A stretch of 64,000 nt of DNA from Arthrobacter sp. M4 (GCF_020251205.1 NZ_JAIWYX010000001.1:1-64000), one strand, 5' to 3'; counted from the first letter of the stretch, positions 32,777 to 41,397 are shown. Notes: generated by a model from the sequence alone, not told the origin. A program made the numbers and translations.

Positions 32777-33828
32777 GAGGGTTCCGTGCTGCGGCGAAGG
32801 ATGACTTGTCCGGTGATCTGGCCGGATGTTTCCCGGTGGTGCTCCACCGTGCTGAGGGTAGCCAGGCTGCCGATTTCTTCCAGAGGCAGCCGCACGGTGG
32901 AGAGTGATGGCCGGAAGTCCCGTAGGGTTTCGATGTCGTCGAATCCGGCGATGGCCACATCTCTGGGGATGCGCAGTCCATTTTCCCTAAGCGACGCCGC
33001 CGCGCCGATTGCCATCACGTCGTTCGCCGCGAAGATGCAGTGGCGGAGAGCCGGTTCGCCGCTCTGCCTCGGCTGGATCCTTGAGGCGAGCTCCTTGCCC
33101 GCCTCGAAGCCACCTTCACGGTTGAACCCGGCCCGGATAACTTCGGCAGGGGATAGGCTGGCTTTGGCGAGTCCCCGCTGGAAACCTTCGATTCGTTCGT
33201 CCGACGTTGCCAGTCCGGCGGGTCCGGCGATGATGACGAAGGGGCCGTCATGCAGTCCGGCAAGGCTCGTGGCCAGTTTTTCGGCCAAAGCGATGTTGGG
33301 AATTGTGACCACGTGGTAGCCGTCTGTCTCTTGGGCGCCCACGATAGGCTGGCCGACGACGGCGACCTGGCCGCCGTTGCGGCAGTACCGGTCCAATTCG
33401 GCCGCGAGTTCGAGGTTGGCGGCCGCGTCTTCAGTCCTGGTTGAGCGCGTACCGGCGATCACAATGGAGTCGGCCCGACGGGCGGCGAAAGCGGCGACGG
33501 CTTCGCGCTCGTCCACCGGCGTTCCTCCCGTAGTGGCGAGCAGGACCATTCGATGCTGCTCCCGTGCGACCTGCTGGACGCCGCGCGCGATTGCGGAGAA
33601 ATAGGGGTCGGCGATGTCATGGACCACCAGGCCGATCAGCCCCGTGCTTGACTTCGCAAGCGCTTGGGCCTGCGCATTCGGCACATAGCCCAAAGACTCC
33701 GCGGCCTGTCTCACTCGCTCGGCAATGTCCTCGCCAGGTTTTCGCGAGGAGCCGTTGAGCACTCGGGATGCCGTGGCGGGGGATACTCCCGCAAGCTTGG
33801 CTACTTCGGCGAGGGTGCTGGCGGCCAC
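32773..33828 (-). CDS. LacI-family transcriptional regulator
   Basis: A 351-residue LacI/GalR repressor. The helix-turn-helix and hinge are in TLAEVAKLAGVSPATASRVLNG followed by RVRQAAESLGYVPNAQAQAL. The periplasmic-binding-type effector domain has IGLVVHDIADPYFSAIARGVQ, ADSIVIAGTRSTR, FAANDVMAIGAAASLREN and VAIAGFDDIETLRDFRPSLSTVRLPLEEIG. It is divergent from the Gfo/Idh-DUF993-isomerase operon, and three similar palindromic sites lie between them. It probably represses that operon until an unknown sugar or sugar derivative binds. Confidence 0.95.
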   Translation of the reverse strand: MAASTLAEVAKLAGVSPATASRVLNGSSRKPGEDIAERVRQAAESLGYVPNAQAQALAKSSTGLIGLVVHDIADPYFSAIARGVQQVAREQHRMVLLATTGGTPVDEREAVAAFAARRADSIVIAGTRSTRTEDAAANLELAAELDRYCRNGGQVAVVGQPIVGAQETDGYHVVTIPNIALAEKLATSLAGLHDGPFVIIAGPAGLATSDERIEGFQRGLAKASLSPAEVIRAGFNREGGFEAGKELASRIQPRQSGEPALRHCIFAANDVMAIGAAASLRENGLRIPRDVAIAGFDDIETLRDFRPSLSTVRLPLEEIGSLATLSTVEHHRETSGQITGQVILRRSTEPS

Positions 33829-33900
33829 GTGGCTTCTCCTGTTCTGGGCGCGTCACCCGGTGGGGATGATCAGCACATTATCGCAGGAGAATGCCCTTTC

Positions 33901-33916
33901 GGGGAAAGCGTTTGCC
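33901..33916. promoter_or_regulatory. Candidate LacI operator, copy 1
   Basis: GGGGAAAGCGTTTGCC lies 72 bases upstream of the lacI-family start. It shares the pattern SGGAAWGCGYTTKCC with copies 2 and 3 and has the central CG of LacI/GalR sites. Confidence 0.6.
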
Positions 33917-34022
33917 TGCAAGTGATTGTGGCGTGTCTCCTGAGTGCGGCCGCGTTCGCTTCCTGGCGGTGTGGCGTGCGGCCCTGTCAAGGCGGCCTTT
34001 TGTGCGGTTCCAAAAAGGACGC

Positions 34023-34038
34023 CCGGAATGCGCTTGCC
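34023..34038. promoter_or_regulatory. Candidate LacI operator, copy 2
   Basis: CCGGAATGCGCTTGCC, 95 bases before the Gfo/Idh start. Its centres are 48 bases from copy 3. Confidence 0.6.
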
Positions 34039-34070
34039 AATCCGAGGTGGAGGATGCACACTAATTGCAG

Positions 34071-34086
34071 CGGGAATGCGCTTTCC
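34071..34086. promoter_or_regulatory. Candidate LacI operator, copy 3
   Basis: CGGGAATGCGCTTTCC, 47 bases before the Gfo/Idh start. With the next base it is a near-perfect palindrome (GGGAA-N6-TTCCC). Confidence 0.65.
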
Positions 34087-34133
34087 CAAATTCCGTGTTG
34101 CTAAGGCGACCAACGACCACCCCTGGAGGACAC

Positions 34134-35303
34134 ATGGGCTTCGAGAAAAAGACCATCCGCATCGCAATGAACGGCATCACTGGCCGCATGGGTTACCGCC
34201 AGCACCTGCTGCGCTCCATCCTGCCCATCCGGGATGCGGGCGGATTCACCCTGGAAGACGGCACAACCGTCCAGGTCGAGCCAATTCTGCTTGGCCGCAA
34301 TGAAGCGAAGATCCGGGAACTGGCCGAAAAGCACAAGGTTGCCGAGTGGTCCACAGACCTGGACGCCGTCATCAACGACCCGACCGTCGACGTCGTCTTC
34401 GACGCGTCGATGACCAGCCTGCGCGCGGCGACGCTCAAGAAGGCAATGGCTGCCGGCAAGCACATCTTCACGGAAAAGCCGACGGCGGAAACGCTTGAGG
34501 AGGCGATTCAGTTGGCCCGCATCGGCAAGGAAGCCGGCATCACTGCAGGCGTGGTGCACGACAAGCTCTACCTGCCGGGGCTTGTTAAACTTAGCCGTTT
34601 GGTGGACGAGGGGTTCTTCGGACGAATCCTGTCCATTCGCGGCGAATTCGGCTACTGGGTGTTCGAAGGCGACATCCAGGCCCCGCAACGTCCGTCCTGG
34701 AACTACCGCAAGGAAGACGGCGGCGGAATGACAACGGACATGTTCTGCCACTGGAACTACGTCCTCGAGGGAATCATCGGCAAGGTCAAGTCCGTCACGG
34801 CCAAGACCGCCACCCACATTCCTACCCGCTGGGACGAGCAGGGCAAGGAGTACAACGCCACAGCCGACGACGCCTCCTACGGCATTTTCGAGCTAGAGAC
34901 ACCAGACGGAGACGCCGTCGTCGGACAGATCAACTCTTCCTGGGCAGTCCGGGTGTACCGCGACGAATTGGTCGAATTCCAGGTGGACGGCACCCACGGC
35001 TCCGCGGTGGCTGGCCTGAACAAATGCGTCGCCCAGCAGCGCGCCCACACCCCCAAGCCTGTTTGGAACCCCGACCTTCCCGTCACAGAGTCTTTCCGGA
35101 GCCAGTGGCAGGAAGTTCCCGCAAATGCCGACCTCGACAACGGGTTCAAGCTGCAATGGGAAGAATTCCTGCGGGACGTGGTGGCAGGCCGCGAACACCG
35201 CTTCGGACTTCTTTCGGCTGCCCGTGGCGTTCAGTTGGCCGAGCTGGGCCTGCAGTCCTCGGCTGAACGCCGCACCGTCGACATCCCGGAGATCGTGCTC
35301 TAA
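34134..35303 (+). CDS. Gfo/Idh/MocA-family oxidoreductase
   Basis: A 389-residue NAD(P)-dependent sugar dehydrogenase of the Gfo/Idh/MocA family. The cofactor fold opens with IRIAMNGITGRMGYRQHLLRSI, the conserved lysine is in HIFTEKPTAETLEEAI, and the C-terminal alpha/beta domain has GGGMTTDMFCHWNYVLEGIIG and DDASYGIFELETPDGDAV. The product probably carries a keto group. ATG 34134 follows GGAGGA; the upstream frame to 34065 overlaps operators. The stop overlaps the next start (TAATG). It is the first gene of a three-gene operon divergent from lacI. Substrate unknown. Confidence 0.9.
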   Translation: MGFEKKTIRIAMNGITGRMGYRQHLLRSILPIRDAGGFTLEDGTTVQVEPILLGRNEAKIRELAEKHKVAEWSTDLDAVINDPTVDVVFDASMTSLRAATLKKAMAAGKHIFTEKPTAETLEEAIQLARIGKEAGITAGVVHDKLYLPGLVKLSRLVDEGFFGRILSIRGEFGYWVFEGDIQAPQRPSWNYRKEDGGGMTTDMFCHWNYVLEGIIGKVKSVTAKTATHIPTRWDEQGKEYNATADDASYGIFELETPDGDAVVGQINSSWAVRVYRDELVEFQVDGTHGSAVAGLNKCVAQQRAHTPKPVWNPDLPVTESFRSQWQEVPANADLDNGFKLQWEEFLRDVVAGREHRFGLLSAARGVQLAELGLQSSAERRTVDIPEIVL

Positions 35304-36517
35304 TGACTTCACTCCTCCTTCCCGCAAGCGATGGCACCACCCGCCTCTACAAGCTACAAGGCAGCACAAGCTGGGCGAAGCCGACAGGGCCGTTGCTCGC
35401 GCGCCGCGCCTACGCAGCAGCCCACGTGATTCCCGAGGCCACAGCGGACAACACGCCGGGTGCTCCCGCCCAGCTCGACTGGGAGGCCACCATGGCCTAT
35501 CGCCACGAACTCTGGTCCTACGGCCTGGGTGTTGCGGACGCCATGGACACAGCCCAGCGAGGTATGGGACTCGACTGGCCGGCGACACAGCAACTCATCA
35601 AGCGCACAGGCGCCGAAGCAGCGTCGGTAGTCTCCGCCGGAGGAGCCGCCACCGCAGGGAAGACCGTCCGTGACCTCGTGTCCTGCGGCGCCGGCACCGA
35701 CCAGTTGGACTTGGCCGCGGTTCCGCAGGGACCCGCCGGCATCCGGGCCGTGCTCGACGCGTACCGCGAGCAGATCGCCGTCGTCAGCGAGGCCGGACCA
35801 AAGGTGATCATCATGGCCTCCCGGGCACTGGCCAAAGTGGCCACCGGCCCTGATGACTACCTGCACGTCTACTCAACGCTTCTCAACGAAGTCGATCAGC
35901 CCGTGATCCTGCACTGGCTCGGCACCATGTTCGATCCTGCCCTCGCCGGATACTGGGGCTCCGACAACGTCGCAGACGCGACGGAGACGTTCCTCAGCCT
36001 GATCCGGGAACATGCGGACAAGGTGGACGGCGTCAAGGTTTCCCTGCTCGACGCCAACCACGAAATTGCACTTCGCGCGGCTCTGCCGGCGGGTGTCCGC
36101 CTCTATACCGGCGATGACTTCAATTATCCGGAACTGATCGACGGCGACGGTACGCACCACTCGGATGCCCTGCTGGGCATTTTCGCCGCCATCTACCCGG
36201 CCGCCTCCGCGGCACTGCAAAAATACGACGCTGGTGAGCCGGCCGCGGCACGTGCCATCCTGGATTCGACCCGGGAGCTTGGCAAGCACATCTTCAGCGC
36301 CCCTACGTTCTATTACAAGACAGGGATTGCGTTTATGTCGTGGCTGAATGGAAGGCAATCGGGCTTCCAGATGGTTGGTGGTCTGCATTCTGGCCGTTCC
36401 GTGGTCCACTTGGCGCGTACGTTTGAACTCGCTGACCAGGCAGGGCTGCTCCGCGACCCTTCGCTCGCCGCATTCCGGATGTCCGATTACCTGCGCATTA
36501 ACGGGGTGGGAGCATGA
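35303..36517 (+). CDS. DUF993 protein, dihydrodipicolinate-synthase-like aldolase
   Basis: A 404-residue DUF993 protein with the class I aldolase TIM-barrel features of the DapA superfamily. Visible segments: YGLGVADAMDTAQRGMGLDWP, GPKVIIMASRALAKVA, HVYSTLLNEVDQPVILHWLGTMFDP and VDGVKVSLLDANHEIAL. K245 in that last segment sits where DapA-type enzymes carry the Schiff-base lysine, so retro-aldol cleavage or dehydration of a keto-sugar acid is plausible. Length exceeds normal DapA (about 290) by an N-terminal extension. It is coupled to both neighbours by stop-start overlaps. I know of no firm experimental function. Confidence 0.88.
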   Translation: MTSLLLPASDGTTRLYKLQGSTSWAKPTGPLLARRAYAAAHVIPEATADNTPGAPAQLDWEATMAYRHELWSYGLGVADAMDTAQRGMGLDWPATQQLIKRTGAEAASVVSAGGAATAGKTVRDLVSCGAGTDQLDLAAVPQGPAGIRAVLDAYREQIAVVSEAGPKVIIMASRALAKVATGPDDYLHVYSTLLNEVDQPVILHWLGTMFDPALAGYWGSDNVADATETFLSLIREHADKVDGVKVSLLDANHEIALRAALPAGVRLYTGDDFNYPELIDGDGTHHSDALLGIFAAIYPAASAALQKYDAGEPAAARAILDSTRELGKHIFSAPTFYYKTGIAFMSWLNGRQSGFQMVGGLHSGRSVVHLARTFELADQAGLLRDPSLAAFRMSDYLRINGVGA

Positions 36518-37353
36518 CGGACTTCGCCAGGCTGTCGCTGAATAGCGCGACCACCAAGAAGTGGACCCTGGCAGAGGCCGTCGAGGGCTGCGTCAGGGCT
36601 GGAATTCCCGCTATCGGTCCTTGGCGGGACCGCGTGGCCGAGGCAGGGCTCGACAAGGCCGCCAAGTTGATCAAGGACGCCGGACTGCGTGTTTCCTCTC
36701 TCTGCCGGGGCGGCTTCCTTACGGCTGCCGACGCCGAAGGGCAGGCCGCCGCCCTTGCCGACAACCGTGCGGCCATCCTCGAAGCCGTGACGCTCGATAC
36801 ACGGGAGCTGTTCCTAGTGGTCGGCGGCCTGGCTCCGGGGGAGAAGGACATCGTGGCGGCACGCCGGCGAGTGGCTGACCGTTTGGCTGACCTGGTGCCC
36901 TTTGCCTCTGAGAACGGCATCCGCCTTGTCCTCGAGCCCCTGCACCCGATGTACGCGGCGGACCGGGCCCTGGTTTCGACCCTTGGGCAGGCACTCGACC
37001 TTGCCGCGCCGTTCGATGCCCGGGATGTTGGAGTCGCTGTGGATACCTTCCACGTGTGGTGGGATCCACAGCTGAAGGAGCAGATCGAGCGGGCCGGGCG
37101 GGAGTACCGAATCGCCTCCTACCAAGTCTGCGACTTCAACCTGCCGATTGCCGCTGACGTCCTGCTGTCGCGCGGCATGATGGGCGACGGCGTCATCGAC
37201 TTCGCGACGATCGGCACCTGGGTGCGCGACGCCGGATACACCGGAGACATCGAGGTTGAGATCTTCAACCAGGAGATCTGGGACACGGATGGAAATGTTG
37301 TCCTGGGGACGATGAAGGAGCGTTACGCGGAGCTGGTTCTCCCGTTCGCTTGA
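36514..37353 (+). CDS. Sugar phosphate isomerase/epimerase (AP endonuclease 2-like TIM barrel)
   Basis: A 279-residue xylose-isomerase-like TIM barrel. Metal-binding and active-site positions appear in IRLVLEPLHPMYAADRALV, VGVAVDTFHVWWDPQL, IASYQVCDFNLPI and TGDIEVEIFNQEIWDT. This superfamily contains isomerases and epimerases of sugars, keto-sugars and inositol derivatives, and keto-sugar-acid dehydratases. The ATG overlaps the DUF993 stop (ATGA). It is the last gene of the LacI-controlled operon and probably processes the dehydrogenase product. No phosphate-specific motif was seen, so 'phosphate' is only a family name. Confidence 0.87.
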   Translation: MTDFARLSLNSATTKKWTLAEAVEGCVRAGIPAIGPWRDRVAEAGLDKAAKLIKDAGLRVSSLCRGGFLTAADAEGQAAALADNRAAILEAVTLDTRELFLVVGGLAPGEKDIVAARRRVADRLADLVPFASENGIRLVLEPLHPMYAADRALVSTLGQALDLAAPFDARDVGVAVDTFHVWWDPQLKEQIERAGREYRIASYQVCDFNLPIAADVLLSRGMMGDGVIDFATIGTWVRDAGYTGDIEVEIFNQEIWDTDGNVVLGTMKERYAELVLPFA

Positions 37354-37529
37354 TCACCTGGCCAAGTCTGCGGGTCCGTGGCGAGTCACGCGTCGTGGAC
37401 CTGCATTCCGTGCGGTGCCGGAGTCATTATTTGTCTCGGTTTCACAATGGCTCGGTTTCACAGTGGCGGGCGCTGTGGCGGGCATTGCGCCAGGGGCGTA
37501 CGGTTGGCAGACGAGCGAGGAGGCCCGCC

Positions 37530-37964
37530 ATGGCAGAGAAAGCAGCCGACGCCGTCGCGTCAATTGTCGTCAACGCGCCCCGGCAGGAGGTTTGGGAGGC
37601 CCTGACGACGCCGGAACTGGTCAAGCAGTACTTCTTGGGTACAACGGTCGCGTCAACGTGGGAAGTTGGCAGCCCTATCACCTTCTCAGGCGAATGGCAG
37701 GGAAAGAGCTATCAGGATCATGGGGTGATTTTGGCTTCTGAGCCACCGGGGCTTCTGCGGTACACGCACTACAGTCCAAGTGGTGGGAAGCCGGACGAAC
37801 CGGAGAACTACCACGTTGTGGAATACCGCGTGGCGGAGGCCGACGCAGGCTCCGCCGTGACGATCACCCAAGCCAACAACAGCAGCGAATCCGAAGTGGT
37901 GGAGTCCGAGAAAACGTGGCGCCTGGTATTGGGCAACCTCAAGGAGTTCGTGGAAAGCCGCTAA
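37530..37964 (+). CDS. SRPBCC-family protein (AHSA1-like)
   Basis: A 144-residue START/Bet v1-like domain. The pattern ASIVVNAPRQEVWEALTTPELVKQYFLGT, GSPITFSGEWQGKSYQDHGVI, LLRYTHYS and the C-terminal WRLVLGNLKEFVES is typical of Activator-of-Hsp90-like SRPBCC proteins, which bind small hydrophobic ligands. ATG 37530 follows GAGGAGG; the open frame to 37350 upstream overlaps the previous gene's end and lacks conservation. It is followed by tRNA-Arg on the other strand. No partner is evident. Confidence 0.85.
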   Translation: MAEKAADAVASIVVNAPRQEVWEALTTPELVKQYFLGTTVASTWEVGSPITFSGEWQGKSYQDHGVILASEPPGLLRYTHYSPSGGKPDEPENYHVVEYRVAEADAGSAVTITQANNSSESEVVESEKTWRLVLGNLKEFVESR

Positions 37965-38012
37965 GGGGTGTGGTGAAACATCGGAGGATGTCCCGCCACA
38001 CCCCAAAAAAAG

Positions 38013-38085
38013 CGCCCCGGGAGGGAATCGAACCCCCGACCAAGAGATTAGAAGGCTCCTGCTCTATCCTCTGAGCTACCGAGGC
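38013..38085 (-). tRNA. tRNA-Arg (anticodon TCT)
   Basis: The minus-strand acceptor GCCTCGG pairs with CCGGGGC with one wobble pair; the discriminator is G. The D-arm is GCTCAGAGGATAGAGC, the anticodon loop is CTTCTAA with TCT, and the T-arm is GGGGGTTCGATTCCCTC. The stem base next to the loop (31-39) is a C-T mismatch. A run of seven T follows, giving a terminator. Confidence 0.93.
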
Positions 38086-38306
38086 AGGCGCTGTGCCTTT
38101 AGTGGCTTGCGACTATGAAAGTCTACAGTGCCCAAGGCCGCCACAAAGCTCTTTGACAGCGGGGCCGACGACTTCGACTTCCCCTCCACAGGGCAGGATT
38201 ATCTCTGGCTATCCACATACGGCGCCATGGTCCTCCCGTCCGTTGTGAAAGGTCCGTGAAGCTGGTTCTACCAGACAGGCGAACCACCACACGGAAGGAC
38301 ACCACT

Positions 38307-38903
38307 ATGAGTGACACCATCACAATTCGCGGCTTTGTCGCCTCGGAGATCAAGAGCAGCACTACACCCGGAGGAGTCTCAACGGCATCATTCAGGCTGG
38401 GCTCAACAGATCGACGTTTCGACAGGGCCAGCAACACATGGGTTGACGGAAACACCAACTGGTTTACGGTCCAATCGTTCCGTCAGTTGGCGGGCCACAT
38501 TGGCTGCAGCGTCAAGAAGGGGCAGCGGGTCATCGTGGTGGGCAAGCTCAAGCTTCGCACGTGGGAGCACGAGGGGAAGTTCTACCATGTGGCGGAAATC
38601 GATGCCGAGTCTGTTGGCCATGACTTGATGTGGGGTTCAGCGAACTTCACACGAAGCACCTCCAGTTCCTCACCCCAGAGCCCGCAGTCGCAAGGGGCGC
38701 AGGCCCTGTCCGGCGCGCAGGCTTTGGGAGAACAGGCTCCCTGGCCTGCTGCTGAGGACCCGTCGGATGTCGACCACGAAGGGACGCCTGGCGAGGACAC
38801 CGATGGGGTCCTGACTGAGGGAGCCGATGGAAGCGCACTCTTCGTTGACCCTGGCACAGGCGAGGTGCTCGAATCCGAAGATTTGGAACCCGCAGCCGCT
38901 TGA
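38307..38903 (+). CDS. ssb: Single-stranded DNA-binding protein paralogue without the canonical C-terminal tip
   Basis: A 198-residue SSB. The OB fold (about residues 1-110) is TITIRGFVASEIKSSTTPG, FRLGSTDRRFDRASNTWVDG, NWFTVQSFRQLAGHIGCSVKKGQRVIVVGKLK and FYHVAEIDAESVGHDL. A disordered Ser/Gln/acidic tail follows, but it ends EDLEPAAA, not the DDDIPF-type peptide that recruits repair and replication partners. It therefore looks like a second, specialised SSB (SsbB-like), not the replicative one. ATG 38307 follows GGAAGGA. It is monocistronic between tRNA-Arg and a lipoprotein-like gene. Confidence 0.9.
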   Translation: MSDTITIRGFVASEIKSSTTPGGVSTASFRLGSTDRRFDRASNTWVDGNTNWFTVQSFRQLAGHIGCSVKKGQRVIVVGKLKLRTWEHEGKFYHVAEIDAESVGHDLMWGSANFTRSTSSSSPQSPQSQGAQALSGAQALGEQAPWPAAEDPSDVDHEGTPGEDTDGVLTEGADGSALFVDPGTGEVLESEDLEPAAA

Positions 38904-39049
38904 AAGCCGTTCAGATGTTGGATGGGCAACAAGGGCGGCGGCGTTGGAAACTGGCGTGGGAAACTACAGTTGAGCGGCGCCGCCCCGGGTCGCAACGCCC
39001 TTCCCGGACGTGCGGCGTGGGGGCGCCCGGGCCATGACAGAATGGCACG

Positions 39050-39640
39050 GTGACGAGCGACGAATCGCAGGCCACAGAGCCGGGCGCACTTGTTCTTGAA
39101 GGTTTTTCCGGTGGCGCACCGGCATTCGGGCAACGACGGGAGGCCTTCGGCGCTTGGGGGAGGCCCGGTGCAGTGTGTGCGCTGGCCGTAGTCGGGCTGT
39201 TTGGCATTGTTGGATGCCAGGCGGACGGTGGTCGGACATCCCAAGGCCCCTCAACTTCAACAACGACGGCAACGGCTTCAGCAACACCTTCGCCGACGCC
39301 AACCGGCCCCGCGGCGTCCGCCAGCACCGCACCGAGCCCCGCCACAGCTACGGCTCGGCTGCAGGCCACCATGGATGCCACGCTTAGGGCCTCGGTCGCG
39401 GGAACATCGGTGCCAGACCAGGAGAAACTGCGCGGAGCCTTGGCGGCAGCGGGCATCCCGGCCCAGGACCTCGAGGTTTCCGTGAGCCGCACGCCGACCG
39501 GGCTGGATGTAGATGCCATTGAAGCTGCCGCCAAAAGCGGAAACGACTGCGTAGTAGGTCAGATCCGCGAAGGAAGAGTGTCCATTGTGGTCCTGCCCGT
39601 CCTGTCTAGCGGGAAGTGCTTCGTCGGGGATTCCCGATAG
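39050..39640 (+). CDS. DUF6993-like putative lipoprotein
   Basis: A 196-residue protein. After an unusually long N-region, a hydrophobic segment (AVCALAVVGLFGIVGC) ends in a candidate lipobox cysteine. A Thr/Ser/Pro/Ala-rich linker of about 40 residues follows (TTTATASATPSPTPTGPA), then a small C-terminal domain with two cysteines (AAKSGNDCVVGQIREG and SSGKCFVGDSR) that could form a disulfide. This matches DUF6993-type cell-surface proteins of Micrococcaceae; function unknown. A CAGAAT hexamer lies six bases before GTG 39050 with no SD, suggesting a leaderless message. ettA starts 57 bases later. Confidence 0.72.
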   Translation: MTSDESQATEPGALVLEGFSGGAPAFGQRREAFGAWGRPGAVCALAVVGLFGIVGCQADGGRTSQGPSTSTTTATASATPSPTPTGPAASASTAPSPATATARLQATMDATLRASVAGTSVPDQEKLRGALAAAGIPAQDLEVSVSRTPTGLDVDAIEAAAKSGNDCVVGQIREGRVSIVVLPVLSSGKCFVGDSR

Positions 39641-39696
39641 CCTCCCAACCGGCGAGAAATGTGAGATATCCGGCCCAAACCACTAGATTTGGAACC

Positions 39697-41379
39697 ATGC
39701 CGGAATTCATTTACACCATGACCAAGGCCCGCAAGGCCGTTGGTGACAAACTTATCTTGGACGACGTCAGCATGTCGTTCTTCCCGGGCGCCAAAATCGG
39801 CGTTGTTGGCCCCAACGGCGCCGGCAAATCCACGATTCTCAAGATCATGGCCGGACTCGACACGCCATCCAACGGCGAGGCGCGCCTCAGCCCCGGCTAC
39901 ACCGTGGGAATCCTGCTCCAGGAGCCCCCGCTGAACGAGGAGAAGACCGTTCTGGGCAACGTCCAGGAAGGCGTTGGCGAGATCTACGGCAAGATCCAGC
40001 GTTTCAACGAGATCTCCGAGGAGATGGCCAACCCGGATGCGGACTATGATTCGCTGCTGGACGAGATGGGCAAACTCCAGGAAGCCATCGACGCCGCTGA
40101 CGCGTGGGACATCGACTCCCAGCTGGAGCAGGCAATGGACGCCCTGCGCTGCCCACCGCCGGAATCCGATGTCACGGTGCTTTCCGGCGGTGAGCGTCGC
40201 CGTGTGGCCCTCTGCAAGCTCCTTCTTCAGAAGCCCGACCTTCTCCTGCTCGACGAACCCACCAACCACCTGGATGCCGAAAGCGTTCTGTGGCTGGAGC
40301 AGCACCTCGCCAAGTACCCCGGAGCCGTCCTTGCGGTGACCCACGACCGGTACTTCCTGGACCACGTGGCGGAATGGATCGCCGAGGTGGACCGCGGCCA
40401 CCTCTACCCGTACGAGGGGAACTACTCCACGTACCTGGAGAAGAAGCGTGCACGCCTCGAGGTCCAAGGCAAGAAGGATGCCAAGCTGGCAAAGCGCTTG
40501 TCCGAGGAACTCGAATGGGTCCGCTCCAACGCCAAGGGCCGGCAGACCAAGTCGAAGGCCCGCCTGGCGCGGTACGAGGAGATGGTTGCCGAGGCCGAGC
40601 GTACTCGGAAGCTGGACTTCGAAGAGATCCAGATCCCGCCGGGACCGCGCCTGGGCAGCCTGGTCATTGAGGCCACCGACCTCAAGAAGGGCTTCGATGA
40701 CCGTATCCTCATTGAGGACCTCTCCTTCTCGCTGCCCCGCAACGGTATCGTCGGAGTTATCGGTCCCAACGGCGTCGGCAAGTCCACCCTGTTCAAGACA
40801 ATCGTTGGGCTTGAGCAGTTGGACGGCGGAGATCTGAAGATCGGTGAGTCGGTCAAGATCTCCTACGTTGACCAGTCGCGTGGTGGCATCGACCCCAACA
40901 AGACCCTTTGGGAAGTCGTGTCGGACGGACTTGACCACATTCAGGTTGGTCAGGTCGAAATGCCTTCCCGCGCCTACGTTTCCGCGTTCGGATTCAAGGG
41001 CCCGGACCAGCAGAAGAAGGCCGGTGTGCTGTCCGGCGGTGAGCGCAACCGCCTGAACCTGGCGCTGACGCTCAAGCAGGGTGGAAATCTGCTCCTGCTT
41101 GACGAGCCGACCAACGACCTCGATGTTGAAACGCTCAGCAGCCTTGAGAATGCCCTGCTCGAGTTTCCTGGCTGCGCCGTTGTTGTGTCGCACGACCGCT
41201 GGTTCCTGGACCGCGTGGCAACCCACATCCTGGCTTACGAAGGCGACGACGAAAACCCGTCCAAGTGGTACTGGTTCGAGGGCAACTTCGAGTCGTACGA
41301 GGAGAACAAGGTCGAACGTCTTGGGCCTGAAGCGGCGAAGCCTCACCGCGTCACCCATCGTCGCCTGACGCGCGACTAG
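39697..41379 (+). CDS. ettA: Energy-dependent translational throttle protein (ABC-F ATPase)
   Basis: A 560-residue ABC-F protein with two ATPase domains. Walker A motifs are GPNGAGKST and GPNGVGKST, the signatures are LSGGERRRVAL and LSGGERNRLNL, and Walker B segments are LLLLDEPTNHLD and LLLLDEPTNDLD. Between the domains lies the charged P-site-tRNA interaction linker. EttA binds the ribosomal E site and gates the first peptide bond according to ADP/ATP. The start ATG 39697 has TAGATT seven bases upstream and no SD, so the transcript is probably leaderless. A perfect 23-bp hairpin ends the gene. Confidence 0.97.
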   Translation: MPEFIYTMTKARKAVGDKLILDDVSMSFFPGAKIGVVGPNGAGKSTILKIMAGLDTPSNGEARLSPGYTVGILLQEPPLNEEKTVLGNVQEGVGEIYGKIQRFNEISEEMANPDADYDSLLDEMGKLQEAIDAADAWDIDSQLEQAMDALRCPPPESDVTVLSGGERRRVALCKLLLQKPDLLLLDEPTNHLDAESVLWLEQHLAKYPGAVLAVTHDRYFLDHVAEWIAEVDRGHLYPYEGNYSTYLEKKRARLEVQGKKDAKLAKRLSEELEWVRSNAKGRQTKSKARLARYEEMVAEAERTRKLDFEEIQIPPGPRLGSLVIEATDLKKGFDDRILIEDLSFSLPRNGIVGVIGPNGVGKSTLFKTIVGLEQLDGGDLKIGESVKISYVDQSRGGIDPNKTLWEVVSDGLDHIQVGQVEMPSRAYVSAFGFKGPDQQKKAGVLSGGERNRLNLALTLKQGGNLLLLDEPTNDLDVETLSSLENALLEFPGCAVVVSHDRWFLDRVATHILAYEGDDENPSKWYWFEGNFESYEENKVERLGPEAAKPHRVTHRRLTRD

Positions 41380-41397
41380 AGACCGTTCGTTGCAATG

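Noticed and set aside
32189..33319. 376-codon open frame on the plus strand
   Set aside because: Runs antisense across the GNAT and LacI genes, which have intact motifs.
39559..41358. 599-codon open frame on the minus strand
   Set aside because: Antisense shadow of ettA; no SD, no recognisable domain, and it contradicts the strong coding signal of the plus strand.
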